Part shown: positions 51,189-61,231 of the stretch, in pieces
Layout: every line of letters starts with the position of its first letter
How positions within the stretch are numbered: position 1 is the first letter of the stretch
NCBI GenBank assembly: GCA_040779345.1
Contig: JBFONU010000009.1
Span: 62,001 to 126,000, forward strand
Direction of reading: 5' to 3'
Length of the DNA: 64,000 bases
Source of the DNA: Thalassotalea_H sp040779345
Lineage (GTDB): Bacteria; Pseudomonadota; Gammaproteobacteria; Enterobacterales; Alteromonadaceae
The notes under the pieces: model-generated
Databases searched by the model: none
Told to the model about the DNA's origin: nothing
What the model saw: only the letters and a program-made list of their open reading frames with translations
Position numbers and translations under genes: made by a program

Positions 51189-54050
51189 ATGTATAAATTA
51201 AGTCTTAAAGATTGGGTTATTTTATTAACAATTATTCCAACTACTATTATTGGTCTTTCAATTGCCAGTTATTTTTCTTATAACCGCTATATAGAACTTA
51301 ATGACTATCTCTCTGATAGATCGAGAAGTATTATTGAACCGTTAGCAATAACACTCACTGAAGCCGTTAAAAGCAAAGACAGAGAAAAATTAAGGCATTT
51401 AACGGGCTTTGCTCATCGAAGCCAATCTTCAATTATCAAAAGTATCACCGTTTTTTCTAAAGATAATCAGCTATTAGTGGCGAGTGCTTACCATGGCGAC
51501 ACCGAGTTAATGCGCATTAATGCCGGCGAACAAATTCCTCTGTCAACATCGGCAGACTTTACTGATGACTATATTATATTTCGCACGCCAATTATCGATG
51601 AAGTCAGTGATGATGAAGTGATAACCAATGCCACATCATCACAAGTCATTATTGGTTATATCGCGATGCAGATAAATAAAAACAAGATCAAATATGACCA
51701 ACAGCACGAAATGATCATCGCTTTTTCCATTGCGCTTTTGGGAGCCATTATTAGTGCTTTTTTTTCCACAAGGCTAATTAAAAATGTAACTCGTCCTGTT
51801 ACATCTATGGTGCAAGCTGTTGATCGTATTCGTGAAGGTAAATTAGAAAGTCGAGTAACAGGGCAACTTATTGGCGAACTCAATTTCCTAAAAAATGGTG
51901 TCAATGCCATGGCTGAATCATTAGGAGATTATCATGATGAAATGCAAAAGAGTATCGACCAAGCGACCATTGATCTACGTGAAAGTTTAGAGCAATTTGA
52001 AATTCAAAACGTCCAGCTAAATATCGCTAAACGCAAAGCTCAAGACGCTAATAAGGTAAAGTCTGAATTTTTAGCTAATATGAGTCATGAATTGAGAACG
52101 CCATTGAATGGGGTTATTGGATTTACACGACAAGTGTTAAAAACTCCGCTTTCTGACATTCAACGAGATTACTTGCAAACGATTGAAAGATCAGCGGCCA
52201 ACCTTTTAGCCATCATAAACGATATTCTTGACTTCTCTAAACTCGATGCCGGTAAAATGACCATCGAAAAAATTCCCTTTTCTATGCGTGAAACAGTCGA
52301 AGAAACCATTAATTTACTAGCACCGAGTGCGCACAAAAAGAATATAGAATTATCTTTACGGTTTGCGCCTGATCTCCCAGACTCACTCATCGGTGATGCA
52401 ATGCGAGTCAAACAAGTCATCATCAATTTAGTGAGTAATGCCATTAAGTTCACCAACAAAGGCTCTGTCGATATCGATATTGAACAAGAACTTGCGGCTG
52501 ATAATACCTGTGTAATTAAAGTAAGCGTTATTGATACGGGTATTGGTATGAGTGACGAGCAACAGGCAACTATATTTGAAGCTTTTGGGCAAGCCGACAG
52601 AAGTGTTACTCGTTTATACGGAGGCACAGGGCTTGGTTTGGTCATTTCACAACGTATTGTGCAGGAAATGAAAGGGAACATTGCCTTTATTAGTGATGAA
52701 AAAAGTGGTTCAACATTTTGGTTCACTTTTACCTGTGAAGTTAACCCGATCCCCGATGAATCATTACTCTACCCTCCTTCATTATCACACAAGCGAATTT
52801 TATATTTTGAACCTCATACTCACAGCAGAATTGCCACCAGTGAGATATTAGAAAGTTGGAATATGGAGGTTGTTCCAGCAAAAAACCTTGAAGATATTAG
52901 CAGTGCATTATCACAAGAAAAAACTTTCGATTATGCATTAATTGCCCATGATGTTACCCCTATGGCATTAAATGATGTAAAACAATTGATCATTTCATTA
53001 AAAATGCAGATCCCCGCTATTCATTTAGCGATTAATAGTAACTCGCCAAACTTACATGAAGCATTAATTGCGGTAGGTGCTAAGAGTTGCTTAAGTAAAC
53101 CTTTAACCCCGGAAAGAATATGTAAAGCATTAATCCCTGAACACTTTAGTTTTGCTAACTCTTTAACCGACGTACTTGACAGTAAAATTGCCATTAAGGT
53201 ACTCGCTGTTGATGATAATGAAGCAAATCTAAAGTTAATCAATGCGCTTTTACTTGAGCAAGTCACTGAAGTGGTAATCGCAGAAAATGGTCAAATAGCT
53301 GTAGATTTATGCAAAAATGAGAAGTTTGCGCTCATCTTTATGGATATACAAATGCCTGTAATGGACGGTATTTCGGCATTAAAACACATCAAAGCTCAAA
53401 CATTTAATGATCAAACGCCAATCATCGCTGTCACGGCGCACGCGTTAAGCGGAGAAAAAGATAAACTATTAAAAGCAGGCTTTAACTCCTACATGACAAA
53501 ACCCATAGATGAAAGTATGTTGCGTCATATTATCTATGAATATTGTGATCTTGATTTATTAGGTAGTCAAACCTCCAGAGCAAAATTGATTAATGCTGAT
53601 TTAACTCAGTTAAATAACATTGATGCAAACTTAAAAAATGAAACTCAAGCAGTCGAAAATAATCCCACCCTCGAGATACTCGAACATTCAACAGTTATTA
53701 ACTGGCCAGATGCAATTAAAAAAGCAGGGCGAAAACCGCGTTTAGCAAGAGACATGTTGGAAGGATTAATAGAAACCTTACCTAAGACAAAAAGCAATAT
53801 TTCAGAAGCGCTCACTTCTCAAAATATAGAAGGTTTAAAAGAGATTATTCATAAACTCAATGGCGCGTGTTGTTATACCGGGGTACCTGATTTAGGAAAA
53901 ATAGTGCATCAATTAGAAACTGAATTAAAAAAAGGCGTGGGTATTGACGATTTAGAGCCAGAGTTTTTTGAACTGTTTGAACACATTGATCATGTACTGA
54001 GTTTTGCTGAACAAGCGTTTAATGAAATTGACAAACTGCAAGTTAACTAA
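51189..54050 (+). CDS. barA: Hybrid sensor kinase BarA
   Basis: Sensor of the BarA-UvrY (GacS-GacA) system controlling Csr small RNAs. The 953-aa chain shows a membrane helix (8-28), a periplasmic loop (30-172), a second helix (175-195), HAMP (196-250), HisKA with H300 (NMSHELRTPLNG), HATPase (N418 region, DTGIGM, GGTGLGL), a degenerate receiver (530-650), a true receiver with D719 (IFMDIQMPVMDG) and Hpt with H888 (IIHKLNGACCYTG). All phosphotransfer residues needed are in place. Divergent from rlmD, as in E. coli, which secures the assignment. Confidence 0.93.
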   Translation: MYKLSLKDWVILLTIIPTTIIGLSIASYFSYNRYIELNDYLSDRSRSIIEPLAITLTEAVKSKDREKLRHLTGFAHRSQSSIIKSITVFSKDNQLLVASAYHGDTELMRINAGEQIPLSTSADFTDDYIIFRTPIIDEVSDDEVITNATSSQVIIGYIAMQINKNKIKYDQQHEMIIAFSIALLGAIISAFFSTRLIKNVTRPVTSMVQAVDRIREGKLESRVTGQLIGELNFLKNGVNAMAESLGDYHDEMQKSIDQATIDLRESLEQFEIQNVQLNIAKRKAQDANKVKSEFLANMSHELRTPLNGVIGFTRQVLKTPLSDIQRDYLQTIERSAANLLAIINDILDFSKLDAGKMTIEKIPFSMRETVEETINLLAPSAHKKNIELSLRFAPDLPDSLIGDAMRVKQVIINLVSNAIKFTNKGSVDIDIEQELAADNTCVIKVSVIDTGIGMSDEQQATIFEAFGQADRSVTRLYGGTGLGLVISQRIVQEMKGNIAFISDEKSGSTFWFTFTCEVNPIPDESLLYPPSLSHKRILYFEPHTHSRIATSEILESWNMEVVPAKNLEDISSALSQEKTFDYALIAHDVTPMALNDVKQLIISLKMQIPAIHLAINSNSPNLHEALIAVGAKSCLSKPLTPERICKALIPEHFSFANSLTDVLDSKIAIKVLAVDDNEANLKLINALLLEQVTEVVIAENGQIAVDLCKNEKFALIFMDIQMPVMDGISALKHIKAQTFNDQTPIIAVTAHALSGEKDKLLKAGFNSYMTKPIDESMLRHIIYEYCDLDLLGSQTSRAKLINADLTQLNNIDANLKNETQAVENNPTLEILEHSTVINWPDAIKKAGRKPRLARDMLEGLIETLPKTKSNISEALTSQNIEGLKEIIHKLNGACCYTGVPDLGKIVHQLETELKKGVGIDDLEPEFFELFEHIDHVLSFAEQAFNEIDKLQVN

Positions 54051-54111
54051 AATGTTTGTCAACTAAACGCTTTGCTAACTTAGTTGAAAGAAGATGTATT
54101 ATCTGAAGTAA

Positions 54112-54357
54112 TTATCGAATCGTAATATCTGGAGAGGTATTGATATCACCCTCTTCATTAATAACTGCAACGCCCCCATTACAAACAAGAATAGCGAGGC
54201 TTTTGCCATTATCATTTCTAACAAAAGCTAACTCATAACCAAACTTCCCCAAGCTACTGGCAGAGAATTTTTGAGCTAAAGAAAGTTTTGACCACCAAAC
54301 AGATTGTTCAGGAGATTCACGTCTTCTATCTATAGTAGGAAGTTTTTGTGACTGCAT
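54112..54357 (-). CDS. Small conserved protein, TIGR02922-like, copy 2
   Basis: An 81-aa cytoplasmic protein without known function. Residues about 49-70 (KSLAILVCNGGVAVINEEGD) align with the 73-aa protein at 11483 across the KS-x-A-x-V-C-x-G-x-I/V-x-I-x2-x-GD pattern, so it is a divergent paralogue. The N terminus is longer, with a WW pair at 21-22. It lies between convergent barA and the acpS operon, on the acpS strand. The family name is from memory and should be checked. Confidence 0.65.
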   Translation of the reverse strand: MQSQKLPTIDRRRESPEQSVWWSKLSLAQKFSASSLGKFGYELAFVRNDNGKSLAILVCNGGVAVINEEGDINTSPDITIR

Positions 54358-54459
54358 AACACTTTACCGTATAAATTTTAAGCACAATTTATTCTAGTAT
54401 AGTTGACTATTTAACTTTTAACAGCGTAAAAAAGTAAATGATATAGGCGTAATACGCTA

Positions 54460-54840
54460 TCAATTTGATAACACAACAAAAGCTGTCGCATATTCTTTTT
54501 CATCCGATAAAGAAATATGCCACGTTTTAGCCATTAATTGCATAGCGATATTTAATGCACTATCAGTAAAAACTAATATGGGCTGACCACTCTCTAAAGA
54601 TTGTATTTCGATATGTTGAAATGAAACACCATTAGCAATGCCGGTTCCTAAAGCTTTAGCAGCAGCCTCTTTTCCAGCCCAACGCTTCGCTAAATAAGGG
54701 ATATTAAACTTAAGTTGGTGGTAGTTGACTAACTCTGTAGGAGTTAATACCCTAATCGCTAATCGCTCTAAAGCAGGTGCATCCATTTGCGCTAAACGAT
54801 TAATCTGTACAATATCAGTTCCTATGCCAACAACAGACAT
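54460..54840 (-). CDS. acpS: Holo-[acyl-carrier-protein] synthase
   Basis: Transfers phosphopantetheine from CoA to apo-ACP. The 126-aa protein has IGTDIVQINRL with D9 and RWAGKEAAAKALGTG with E58, the Mg-CoA ligands. Length is that of E. coli AcpS (126). It is 1 bp from pdxJ, last of the conserved rnc-era-recO-pdxJ-acpS series. Confidence 0.95.
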   Translation of the reverse strand: MSVVGIGTDIVQINRLAQMDAPALERLAIRVLTPTELVNYHQLKFNIPYLAKRWAGKEAAAKALGTGIANGVSFQHIEIQSLESGQPILVFTDSALNIAMQLMAKTWHISLSDEKEYATAFVVLSN

Positions 54841-54841
54841 A

Positions 54842-55579
54842 TCAACAACCGTTTCTTGCTGCTAACATTAATTGCTTCATATCCCGTACGGCTTTTTCTA
54901 AACCGTCAATAGCCGCACGAGCAATAATTGCGTGGCCAATGTTAAGTTCAATGACTTCAGGAATAGCGGCGATCGCTTTAACATTAAAATAAGTTAAACC
55001 ATGACCAGCATTAACTTTTAAACCTTGTTGATGCGCGTATTGTATACCTTCAATTAATCGCAATAATTCTTTTTGTTGCTCAGCTTCGTTTTTAGCATCG
55101 GCATAATGGCCCGTGTGAATTTCAATATAAGGCGCTTTACTAGCTACTGCTGCATCAATTTGCGTTTTATCCGCGTCAATAAATAAACTGGTTTGAATAC
55201 CAGCGTCAGTTAAGCGCTTTACCGCTTGGTTAATTTTCTCTTGCTGACCCGCAACATCTAACCCACCTTCTGTGGTTAATTCTTCACGCTTTTCTGGAAC
55301 TAAACAGCAAAAAACGGGCTTTACATCACAAGCAATCGTGAGCATTTCATCAGTTACAGCCATTTCTAAATTCATTCGAGTTTGCAAGGTTTCTTTCATC
55401 ACATAGACGTCTCTGTCTTGTATATGGCGACGATCTTCTCGTAAATGAATGGTGATGCCGTCAGCGCCAGCATGCTCGGCAACAGAAGCTGCATGAACAG
55501 GATCGGGGTAAGTTGTACCTCGTGCTTCGCGTAATGTGGCAATATGGTCAACATTTATGCCTAATAAAATATCATTCAT
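54842..55579 (-). CDS. pdxJ: Pyridoxine 5'-phosphate synthase
   Basis: Condenses 1-deoxyxylulose phosphate with 3-amino-2-oxopropyl phosphate to form pyridoxine phosphate. The 245-aa TIM barrel begins LGINVDHIATLREARGTTYP and contains GADGITIHLREDRRHI and VNAGHGLTYFNV, all diagnostic. Its ATG overlaps the recO stop codon (ATGA). Confidence 0.96.
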   Translation of the reverse strand: MNDILLGINVDHIATLREARGTTYPDPVHAASVAEHAGADGITIHLREDRRHIQDRDVYVMKETLQTRMNLEMAVTDEMLTIACDVKPVFCCLVPEKREELTTEGGLDVAGQQEKINQAVKRLTDAGIQTSLFIDADKTQIDAAVASKAPYIEIHTGHYADAKNEAEQQKELLRLIEGIQYAHQQGLKVNAGHGLTYFNVKAIAAIPEVIELNIGHAIIARAAIDGLEKAVRDMKQLMLAARNGC

Positions 55580-56277
55580 GAGATTGTTCTCTTTCTTTTC
55601 TTAAATAATTGACGACTATTCAGTGGTTTTCCACCGAGTAAATGATTAATAATTTGTCGCATTAATCGTTTATACGTAAGAGCAACTTCAGCTTGGCAAA
55701 AATTTTCATCATTGATAGCTAATAAATGCTCTTTTGGGTAAAGAGGCTGCGATATGTCACTCGTTGCCGCAATAAAACCTTGTTCAGGGATATAATAAAA
55801 CTGCGGCTCATTTTGTTCGTAAACAATCGAATAATCAATAGTGAGACCCAGCTCTTCTAATAACGTATTTTCAAATTGTCTTAAAATTGGTTCTATAGGG
55901 CGTTGTTGAGATAATTCAATTAGTGACTGTTGGTATAATATATATAAACGCTCATAGGGTATATGCTCTGCGAGCAGTCTATTTTGTAGCTCATTTAAAT
56001 AAAAGCCACTATATAAATGCTCACTCATCAATAGAAAAGATTTGCCGTTCACTTCAATTCTGTTGAGTATTTTTAAATTATTTTGCCCCTTTAATACAAT
56101 GGTTAACGGGGTGAATGGTTGTAATAAAGCTTTTTTTTTCGACTTTAGAGCGGAAGAACTGACGTAAACAAGGGCTGAAATTTTACCGTTAAATTCGGTA
56201 ATAAATTCAGCAATTATTTGATTATCACGAAATGGACGAGAGTGTAATAAGTAAGCATTCTGTTCTTGTTCTATCAT
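55576..56277 (-). CDS. recO: DNA repair protein RecO
   Basis: RecA-loading mediator of the RecFOR pathway, 233 aa. The OB fold at the N terminus has AYLLHSRPFRDNQIIAEFITEFNGKISALV; the helical C-terminal part ends with LNSRQLFKKRK, as in proteobacterial RecO, which lacks a zinc finger. It lies between era and pdxJ in the canonical order. Confidence 0.93.
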   Translation of the reverse strand: MIEQEQNAYLLHSRPFRDNQIIAEFITEFNGKISALVYVSSSALKSKKKALLQPFTPLTIVLKGQNNLKILNRIEVNGKSFLLMSEHLYSGFYLNELQNRLLAEHIPYERLYILYQQSLIELSQQRPIEPILRQFENTLLEELGLTIDYSIVYEQNEPQFYYIPEQGFIAATSDISQPLYPKEHLLAINDENFCQAEVALTYKRLMRQIINHLLGGKPLNSRQLFKKRKRTIS

Positions 56278-56291
56278 ACCGACATTAATAA

Positions 56292-57200
56292 CTAACCTGA
56301 ATAGTCGTCACCATAACCTAAGCTACGTAACGCTCGTTCATCATCTGCCCAGCCAGATTTAACTTTCACCCAAGACTCAAGGAAAACCTTTTGCTCAAAC
56401 ATCTCTTCCATATCTCGACGAGCTTCTTGGCCGATGGTTTTAAGGCGTTCGCCTTTATTACCGATCACCATACGTTTTTGGCTATTTCTCTCAACTAAAA
56501 TCAACGCGTTGATATGTAAAATACCTTTTTGATCCACTTTAAATTGCTCTATTTCAACTGTCGTTGAATAAGGTAATTCGTCACCCGTGAAACGCATAAG
56601 TTTTTCACGAATAATTTCTGATGCCATAAAGCGGCTCGAACGATCTGTGATATGATCTTCAGGGAACCAAAACTCGCCTTCTGGTAATGCGTTAAAACAA
56701 ATATCACGAATTTTATCAACATTATCGCCTTTACTTGCCGAAATAGGCACAATTTCAAGAAAATCGTGTTTTTCGCCTAAGATTTGTAAATGAGGTAACA
56801 GTGCTTCTTTATCTTGGACATTATCAATTTTATTGATAATCAATACACAAGGTGAACCACTCTTTTTCACTTTACTCAGCACGAGTTCATCGTCGGCAGT
56901 CCAATGTGTCCCTTCAACTAAAAAAAGCACTTGCTCAACTTCAGCTATTGAACTGCTTGCCGCTCGATTCATTAATCGGTTTATCGCTTTTTTTTCATCA
57001 ATATGTAAACCCGGAGTATCCACTAATACCGCTTGATGATCATCTTCGGTTAATATGCCAAGAATACGATGTCTTGTTGTTTGTGGTTTACGTGACGTAA
57101 TACTAATTTTTTGACCTAATAAGCTATTGAGTAATGTTGATTTCCCAACGTTAGGGCGACCAACAATCGCGATAAGTCCACAATGGGTACTTTGTGTCAT
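56292..57200 (-). CDS. era: GTPase Era
   Basis: Essential GTPase for 16S rRNA maturation and 30S assembly, 302 aa. G1 GRPNVGKST (14-22), G3 VDTPGLH (near 60), G4 NKID (near 122) and G5 ISAS are present, followed by a KH RNA-binding domain (about 200-285) with VIGNKGERLKTIG. Its ATG overlaps the rnc stop codon (ATGA). Confidence 0.96.
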   Translation of the reverse strand: MTQSTHCGLIAIVGRPNVGKSTLLNSLLGQKISITSRKPQTTRHRILGILTEDDHQAVLVDTPGLHIDEKKAINRLMNRAASSSIAEVEQVLFLVEGTHWTADDELVLSKVKKSGSPCVLIINKIDNVQDKEALLPHLQILGEKHDFLEIVPISASKGDNVDKIRDICFNALPEGEFWFPEDHITDRSSRFMASEIIREKLMRFTGDELPYSTTVEIEQFKVDQKGILHINALILVERNSQKRMVIGNKGERLKTIGQEARRDMEEMFEQKVFLESWVKVKSGWADDERALRSLGYGDDYSG

Positions 57201-57919
57201 GATTTTTTACTCGCTTTATTTTTAGCTGCATTTTTGTTCAAAATAATCTCTAGCACTTGCTCGGCTGCCGATTGCTCAGCTTTTCTTCTGCTAGTACCTG
57301 TACTGATCACTGGCTTACTAATTTCAGAGGTTGTACAGCGTACAGTAAACTCTTGATTGTGAGATTGACCTGTTGTTTCGATAACTTCATATAGCGGAAT
57401 AGAAATCCGCCGACCTTGCAAGTATTCTTGTAAACGGGTTTTGGGATCTTTTTGTGCTTGTCCTGGCTTTATTTCATTGAGTCGTTTACTAAACCAACTT
57501 AAAATTAATGCTTTACAGGTTGCCATATCTGAATCGATATATATGGCACCAATAATCGCCTCAACGGCATCTTCTAAAATAGAGTCTCGACGATGTCCAC
57601 CGCTTTTTAACTCCCCTGGCCCCAGAATTAAATATTCGCCTAAGTTAAAGCCTCTAGCGACTTGTGCTAAAGTCACACCTTTAACAAGACTAGAGCGCAT
57701 ACGCGTTAAATCACCTTCATTTTCTTTAGGAAACTTATCATAAAGTGTTTCAGCGATAACAAAGCCCAGTATTGAGTCACCTAGAAACTCTAATCTTTCG
57801 TTATGAGCACCTTTGGCACTACGATGGGTTAGCGCTTGTATCAATAATGAGGGGTCCTGAAAATGATACCCCAGCTTTTTAGCGAGTTGTTTCATTGACA
57901 GTGCATTATTCTTGATCAT
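57197..57919 (-). CDS. rnc: Ribonuclease III
   Basis: Double-strand RNA endonuclease of 240 aa. The signature NERLEFLGDSILG (about 40-52) and EDAVEAIIGAIYID supply the catalytic acids; a dsRBD covers about 158-228 (DPKTRLQEYLQ and SRRKAEQSAAEQVL). Its first codon overlaps the lepB stop codon by one base. The order lepB-rnc-era is canonical. Confidence 0.96.
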   Translation of the reverse strand: MIKNNALSMKQLAKKLGYHFQDPSLLIQALTHRSAKGAHNERLEFLGDSILGFVIAETLYDKFPKENEGDLTRMRSSLVKGVTLAQVARGFNLGEYLILGPGELKSGGHRRDSILEDAVEAIIGAIYIDSDMATCKALILSWFSKRLNEIKPGQAQKDPKTRLQEYLQGRRISIPLYEVIETTGQSHNQEFTVRCTTSEISKPVISTGTSRRKAEQSAAEQVLEIILNKNAAKNKASKKS

Positions 57920-58839
57920 TAATGAATCTTACCTAAACGTTCAAAACGAACACCTGTAGGAATCCAGTGTGGTAAGAAACTTGACGCTTCACGATCAAAG
58001 TCAAAGCTCATCCAAATAAATACCGCTTCACCAACTAAATTTTCTTCGGGCACAAATCCCCAAAAACGCCCATCTAAACTATTATCACGATTATCACCCA
58101 TCACAAAGTAATGTCCCTCAGGAACAGAGAATTCATCACGTTGAGTGCCTGCCTGTTTATGATAATGAGGAGTACGAGGTAAAATTTGATTGTTGACTAA
58201 AATATCATGAGTTTTCTCAGGCATAATAGAGTTATAACGCGTTAGTTCTACATTGCCATCACTGTAATCACCATTACTGACAAAATTCATTTCGACTTGT
58301 TTAAATTCACTGCACTCTGTATTGGTATCGCTGCAAGCTGATTTAATATAAAGAGATTTATTACGGTAAATAATTCTGTCACCAGGCAAACCAATAACGC
58401 GTTTTATATAATCAATTTTAGTATCTAGCGGGTACTTAAACACAACAACGTCACCACGCTCAGGAAGGCCAACTTCAATAAATTTGTTACGTACAACAGG
58501 ATCACGTAAACCGTAATTATATTTATTAACCAAAATAAAATCGCCATCAAGTAAGGTTGGCATCATAGAGCCTGAGGGGATTTGAAACGGTTCGTATAAA
58601 AATGAGCGCAATATTAAAACAAAAGCAATCACCGGAAATATTTGCACCGAAGTATCAACAATTGCGGAAGGTTCAACTAACTTAGCTTTTGCCTCTTCAC
58701 TTAAAGATTCAGAACATTGCGCTTGTGCATTTGCCAATTTAAGTTGACGTTGACCTGCTAAATAAAACTTATCAGCTAACCATACTAAGCCAGTAATAAA
58801 TGTAATAATTACTAAAAATATTGAAAAATAAACAGCCAT
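57919..58839 (-). CDS. lepB: Signal peptidase I
   Basis: Removes Sec and Tat signal peptides in the periplasm, 306 aa. Two N-terminal membrane helices (about 3-22 and 63-80) precede the catalytic Ser-Lys dyad: S91 in IPSGSMMPTL and K146 in DYIKRVIGLPGD, which are the same residue numbers as in E. coli. The GDNRDNSLDGRFWGFV box lies near residue 245. It follows lepA by 10 bp. Confidence 0.96.
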   Translation of the reverse strand: MAVYFSIFLVIITFITGLVWLADKFYLAGQRQLKLANAQAQCSESLSEEAKAKLVEPSAIVDTSVQIFPVIAFVLILRSFLYEPFQIPSGSMMPTLLDGDFILVNKYNYGLRDPVVRNKFIEVGLPERGDVVVFKYPLDTKIDYIKRVIGLPGDRIIYRNKSLYIKSACSDTNTECSEFKQVEMNFVSNGDYSDGNVELTRYNSIMPEKTHDILVNNQILPRTPHYHKQAGTQRDEFSVPEGHYFVMGDNRDNSLDGRFWGFVPEENLVGEAVFIWMSFDFDREASSFLPHWIPTGVRFERLGKIH

Positions 58840-58849
58840 AATTTCCCTA

Positions 58850-60640
58850 TTAACTTTCTAATTTGAGTACAGCTAAAAACGCTTCTTGAGGGACTTCAAC
58901 ATTCCCCACTTGTTTCATGCGTTTTTTACCTTCTTTTTGTTTCTGTAATAGTTTCTTCTTACGAGAAATATCACCACCATAACATTTGGCTGTAACGTTT
59001 TTACGGAGTTGTTTTACTGTTGTACGAGCAATAACGTTATTACCAATTGCTGCTTGTATCGCAATATCAAACATTTGACGATGAATAAGCTCTCGTAACT
59101 TTTCAACTAACATGCGCCCTCGAGCGACTGAGTTTGTTCTATGGGTGATCATTGCTAAAGCATCGACTCTATCACCATTTATCATCACATCAACTCTTAC
59201 CATATCAGCAGCTTCAAAACGGACAAAATGATAATCAAGTGAGGCATAACCACGACTCGTTGATTTTAACTTATCAAAAAAGTCCATCACAACTTCAGCC
59301 ATAGGCAATTCATAAGTTACAGCGACTTGATTACCGTGATAAATAATATCCTTTTGCACACCTCGTTTTTCAATACATAAAGTAATCACATTACCTAAAT
59401 GCTCTTGTGGCACGAGAATATTGGCTTGAACAATAGGCTCACGGATCTCATCAATATTATTAATCGCGGGTAAATCCCCGGGATTATCAATAGACAGTAT
59501 TTCACCATTGGTACAAGCAATTTCATAATTTACCGTGGGCGCGGTCGTGATTAAATCAAGATCATATTCACGTGCAAGTCGTTCTTGTACGATTTCCATA
59601 TGAAGCATACCGAGGAATCCTATTCGGAAACCAAAGCCAAGTGCCGATGAATTTTCTGGTTCAAATACTAAAGAAGCATCATTAAGACTTAATTTATTTA
59701 ACGCATCTCGAAAATTTTCATAATCATCAGAGCTGATTGGAAAGATTCCGGCATAAACTTGTGGTTGTACCGTTTTAAAACCAGGTAAAGCGGCGGCGGC
59801 TTCTTTTTTTGCAATGGTAATAGTATCACCCACTGGCGCGCCGTGGATCTCTTTAATCCCCGCAATGATAAAGCCAACTTCTCCCGTTCTTAAAATTCCA
59901 GTATCTGTTTGCTTAGGCGTAAAAATACCTACTTTATCAATGATGTGTGCTTGTCCTGTCGACATCACCACCATTTTATCGCCTTTTTTCACTTCACCAT
60001 TCATTATTCGAACTAATGAAACAACCCCTTGATAGTTATCAAACCAAGAGTCAATAATCAACGCTTGTAAATTGGCACTAGGATCACCTTCTGGTGAAGG
60101 AATATTTGCAACAATAGTTTCTAATACATCATCGATACCTATACCTGTTTTTGCTGAACATTGCACAGCATCTGTAGCATCAATACCGATAATATCTTCT
60201 ATTTCTTCACTGACTCTATCAGGATCCGCTTGGGGTAAATCGATTTTATTTAAAATAGGCAGGACTTCTAAGTCCATTTCAATGGCGGTATAACAGTTAG
60301 CAACCGTTTGGGCTTCAACACCTTGTCCGGCATCAACAACTAATAACGCGCCTTCACAAGATGCTAATGAACGTGATACTTCATAAGAAAAATCAACATG
60401 ACCAGGAGTATCAATGAAATTTAATTGGTAAATTTCACCGTCTTTGGCTTTATAATCTAACGTTACACTTTGCGCTTTAATCGTGATACCACGCTCACGT
60501 TCAATATCCATTGAATCAAGCACTTGCGCTTCCATTTCTCGCTCTTGTAACCCTCCACAATGTTGGATCAAACGATCTGAAAGTGTAGATTTACCGTGAT
60601 CAATATGGGCAATAATAGAAAAATTTCGGATATGTTTCAT
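58850..60640 (-). CDS. lepA: Elongation factor 4 (LepA)
   Basis: Ribosomal back-translocase GTPase, 596 aa. G1 AHIDHGKST, G3 DTPGHVDF and G4 NKIDLP motifs are in place; the LepA-specific C-terminal domain with RGRMLVEKLRELIHRQMFDIAIQAAIG and the terminal KKKLLQKQKEGKKRMK are present. Length equals the family norm (599 in E. coli). It precedes lepB, as usual. Confidence 0.96.
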   Translation of the reverse strand: MKHIRNFSIIAHIDHGKSTLSDRLIQHCGGLQEREMEAQVLDSMDIERERGITIKAQSVTLDYKAKDGEIYQLNFIDTPGHVDFSYEVSRSLASCEGALLVVDAGQGVEAQTVANCYTAIEMDLEVLPILNKIDLPQADPDRVSEEIEDIIGIDATDAVQCSAKTGIGIDDVLETIVANIPSPEGDPSANLQALIIDSWFDNYQGVVSLVRIMNGEVKKGDKMVVMSTGQAHIIDKVGIFTPKQTDTGILRTGEVGFIIAGIKEIHGAPVGDTITIAKKEAAAALPGFKTVQPQVYAGIFPISSDDYENFRDALNKLSLNDASLVFEPENSSALGFGFRIGFLGMLHMEIVQERLAREYDLDLITTAPTVNYEIACTNGEILSIDNPGDLPAINNIDEIREPIVQANILVPQEHLGNVITLCIEKRGVQKDIIYHGNQVAVTYELPMAEVVMDFFDKLKSTSRGYASLDYHFVRFEAADMVRVDVMINGDRVDALAMITHRTNSVARGRMLVEKLRELIHRQMFDIAIQAAIGNNVIARTTVKQLRKNVTAKCYGGDISRKKKLLQKQKEGKKRMKQVGNVEVPQEAFLAVLKLES

Positions 60641-60779
60641 AGATGAAAATTCAGTTAAACGTGTTGTTAAATCAATAGTGGCGAGATTTTAGCTAATTTA
60701 ACTCCTCGGGGCTATCTTTTGTTGAATATTAATCAAGATCAGAAGAGGCTTTTGATATAATCTAACGATAGTTTAGTTT

Positions 60780-61229
60780 TTACTTACCAACAACTTTTAT
60801 CAATGTCGGTAACCATTCACGCCTTTGTGAAAGCTTTTCTTGCTGTTGTCTGGCCAAATAAAACCCTATAAAACCACCTAAAAGTGCTAACGGTAAAGCG
60901 AACAATTCATGCGATAAAAATGATTTTTCTAGCAGAGCTTGGCCGAATAAACCACCAAGAAACAACCCGATTAATGGCCACATATAAACCTGCCAAGCTG
61001 CCGATAACAATACCTGTTCTGACAACCCAATAATGACGCTGTCGCCAACGTTTACGGGGAGTTCTGAAAATAATGTATAACTTGTTCTTTTTTGTGGAAA
61101 AGCTTTCGCTATTTGTCCACTACCACATGTATCAAGCTGCTGACAACCACTGCAGCTTGATTTAACGAGACTTTCAACGGTGATCAGCTCTTGCTCTATG
61201 GCAACAACTCGAGCGTGTTCTTCAATCAT
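60780..61229 (-). CDS. rseC: SoxR-reducing / sigma-E system protein RseC
   Basis: Inner-membrane protein of 149 aa. The cytoplasmic N terminus has four cysteines in SSCSGCQQLDTCGSG (about 24-38), then two membrane helices (about 75-95 and 107-124). RseC/RsxC-type proteins influence sigma-E activity and SoxR reduction in E. coli. It is the last gene of rpoE-rseA-rseB-rseC, 2 bp after rseB. Confidence 0.92.
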   Translation of the reverse strand: MIEEHARVVAIEQELITVESLVKSSCSGCQQLDTCGSGQIAKAFPQKRTSYTLFSELPVNVGDSVIIGLSEQVLLSAAWQVYMWPLIGLFLGGLFGQALLEKSFLSHELFALPLALLGGFIGFYLARQQQEKLSQRREWLPTLIKVVGK

Positions 61230-61231
61230 AG

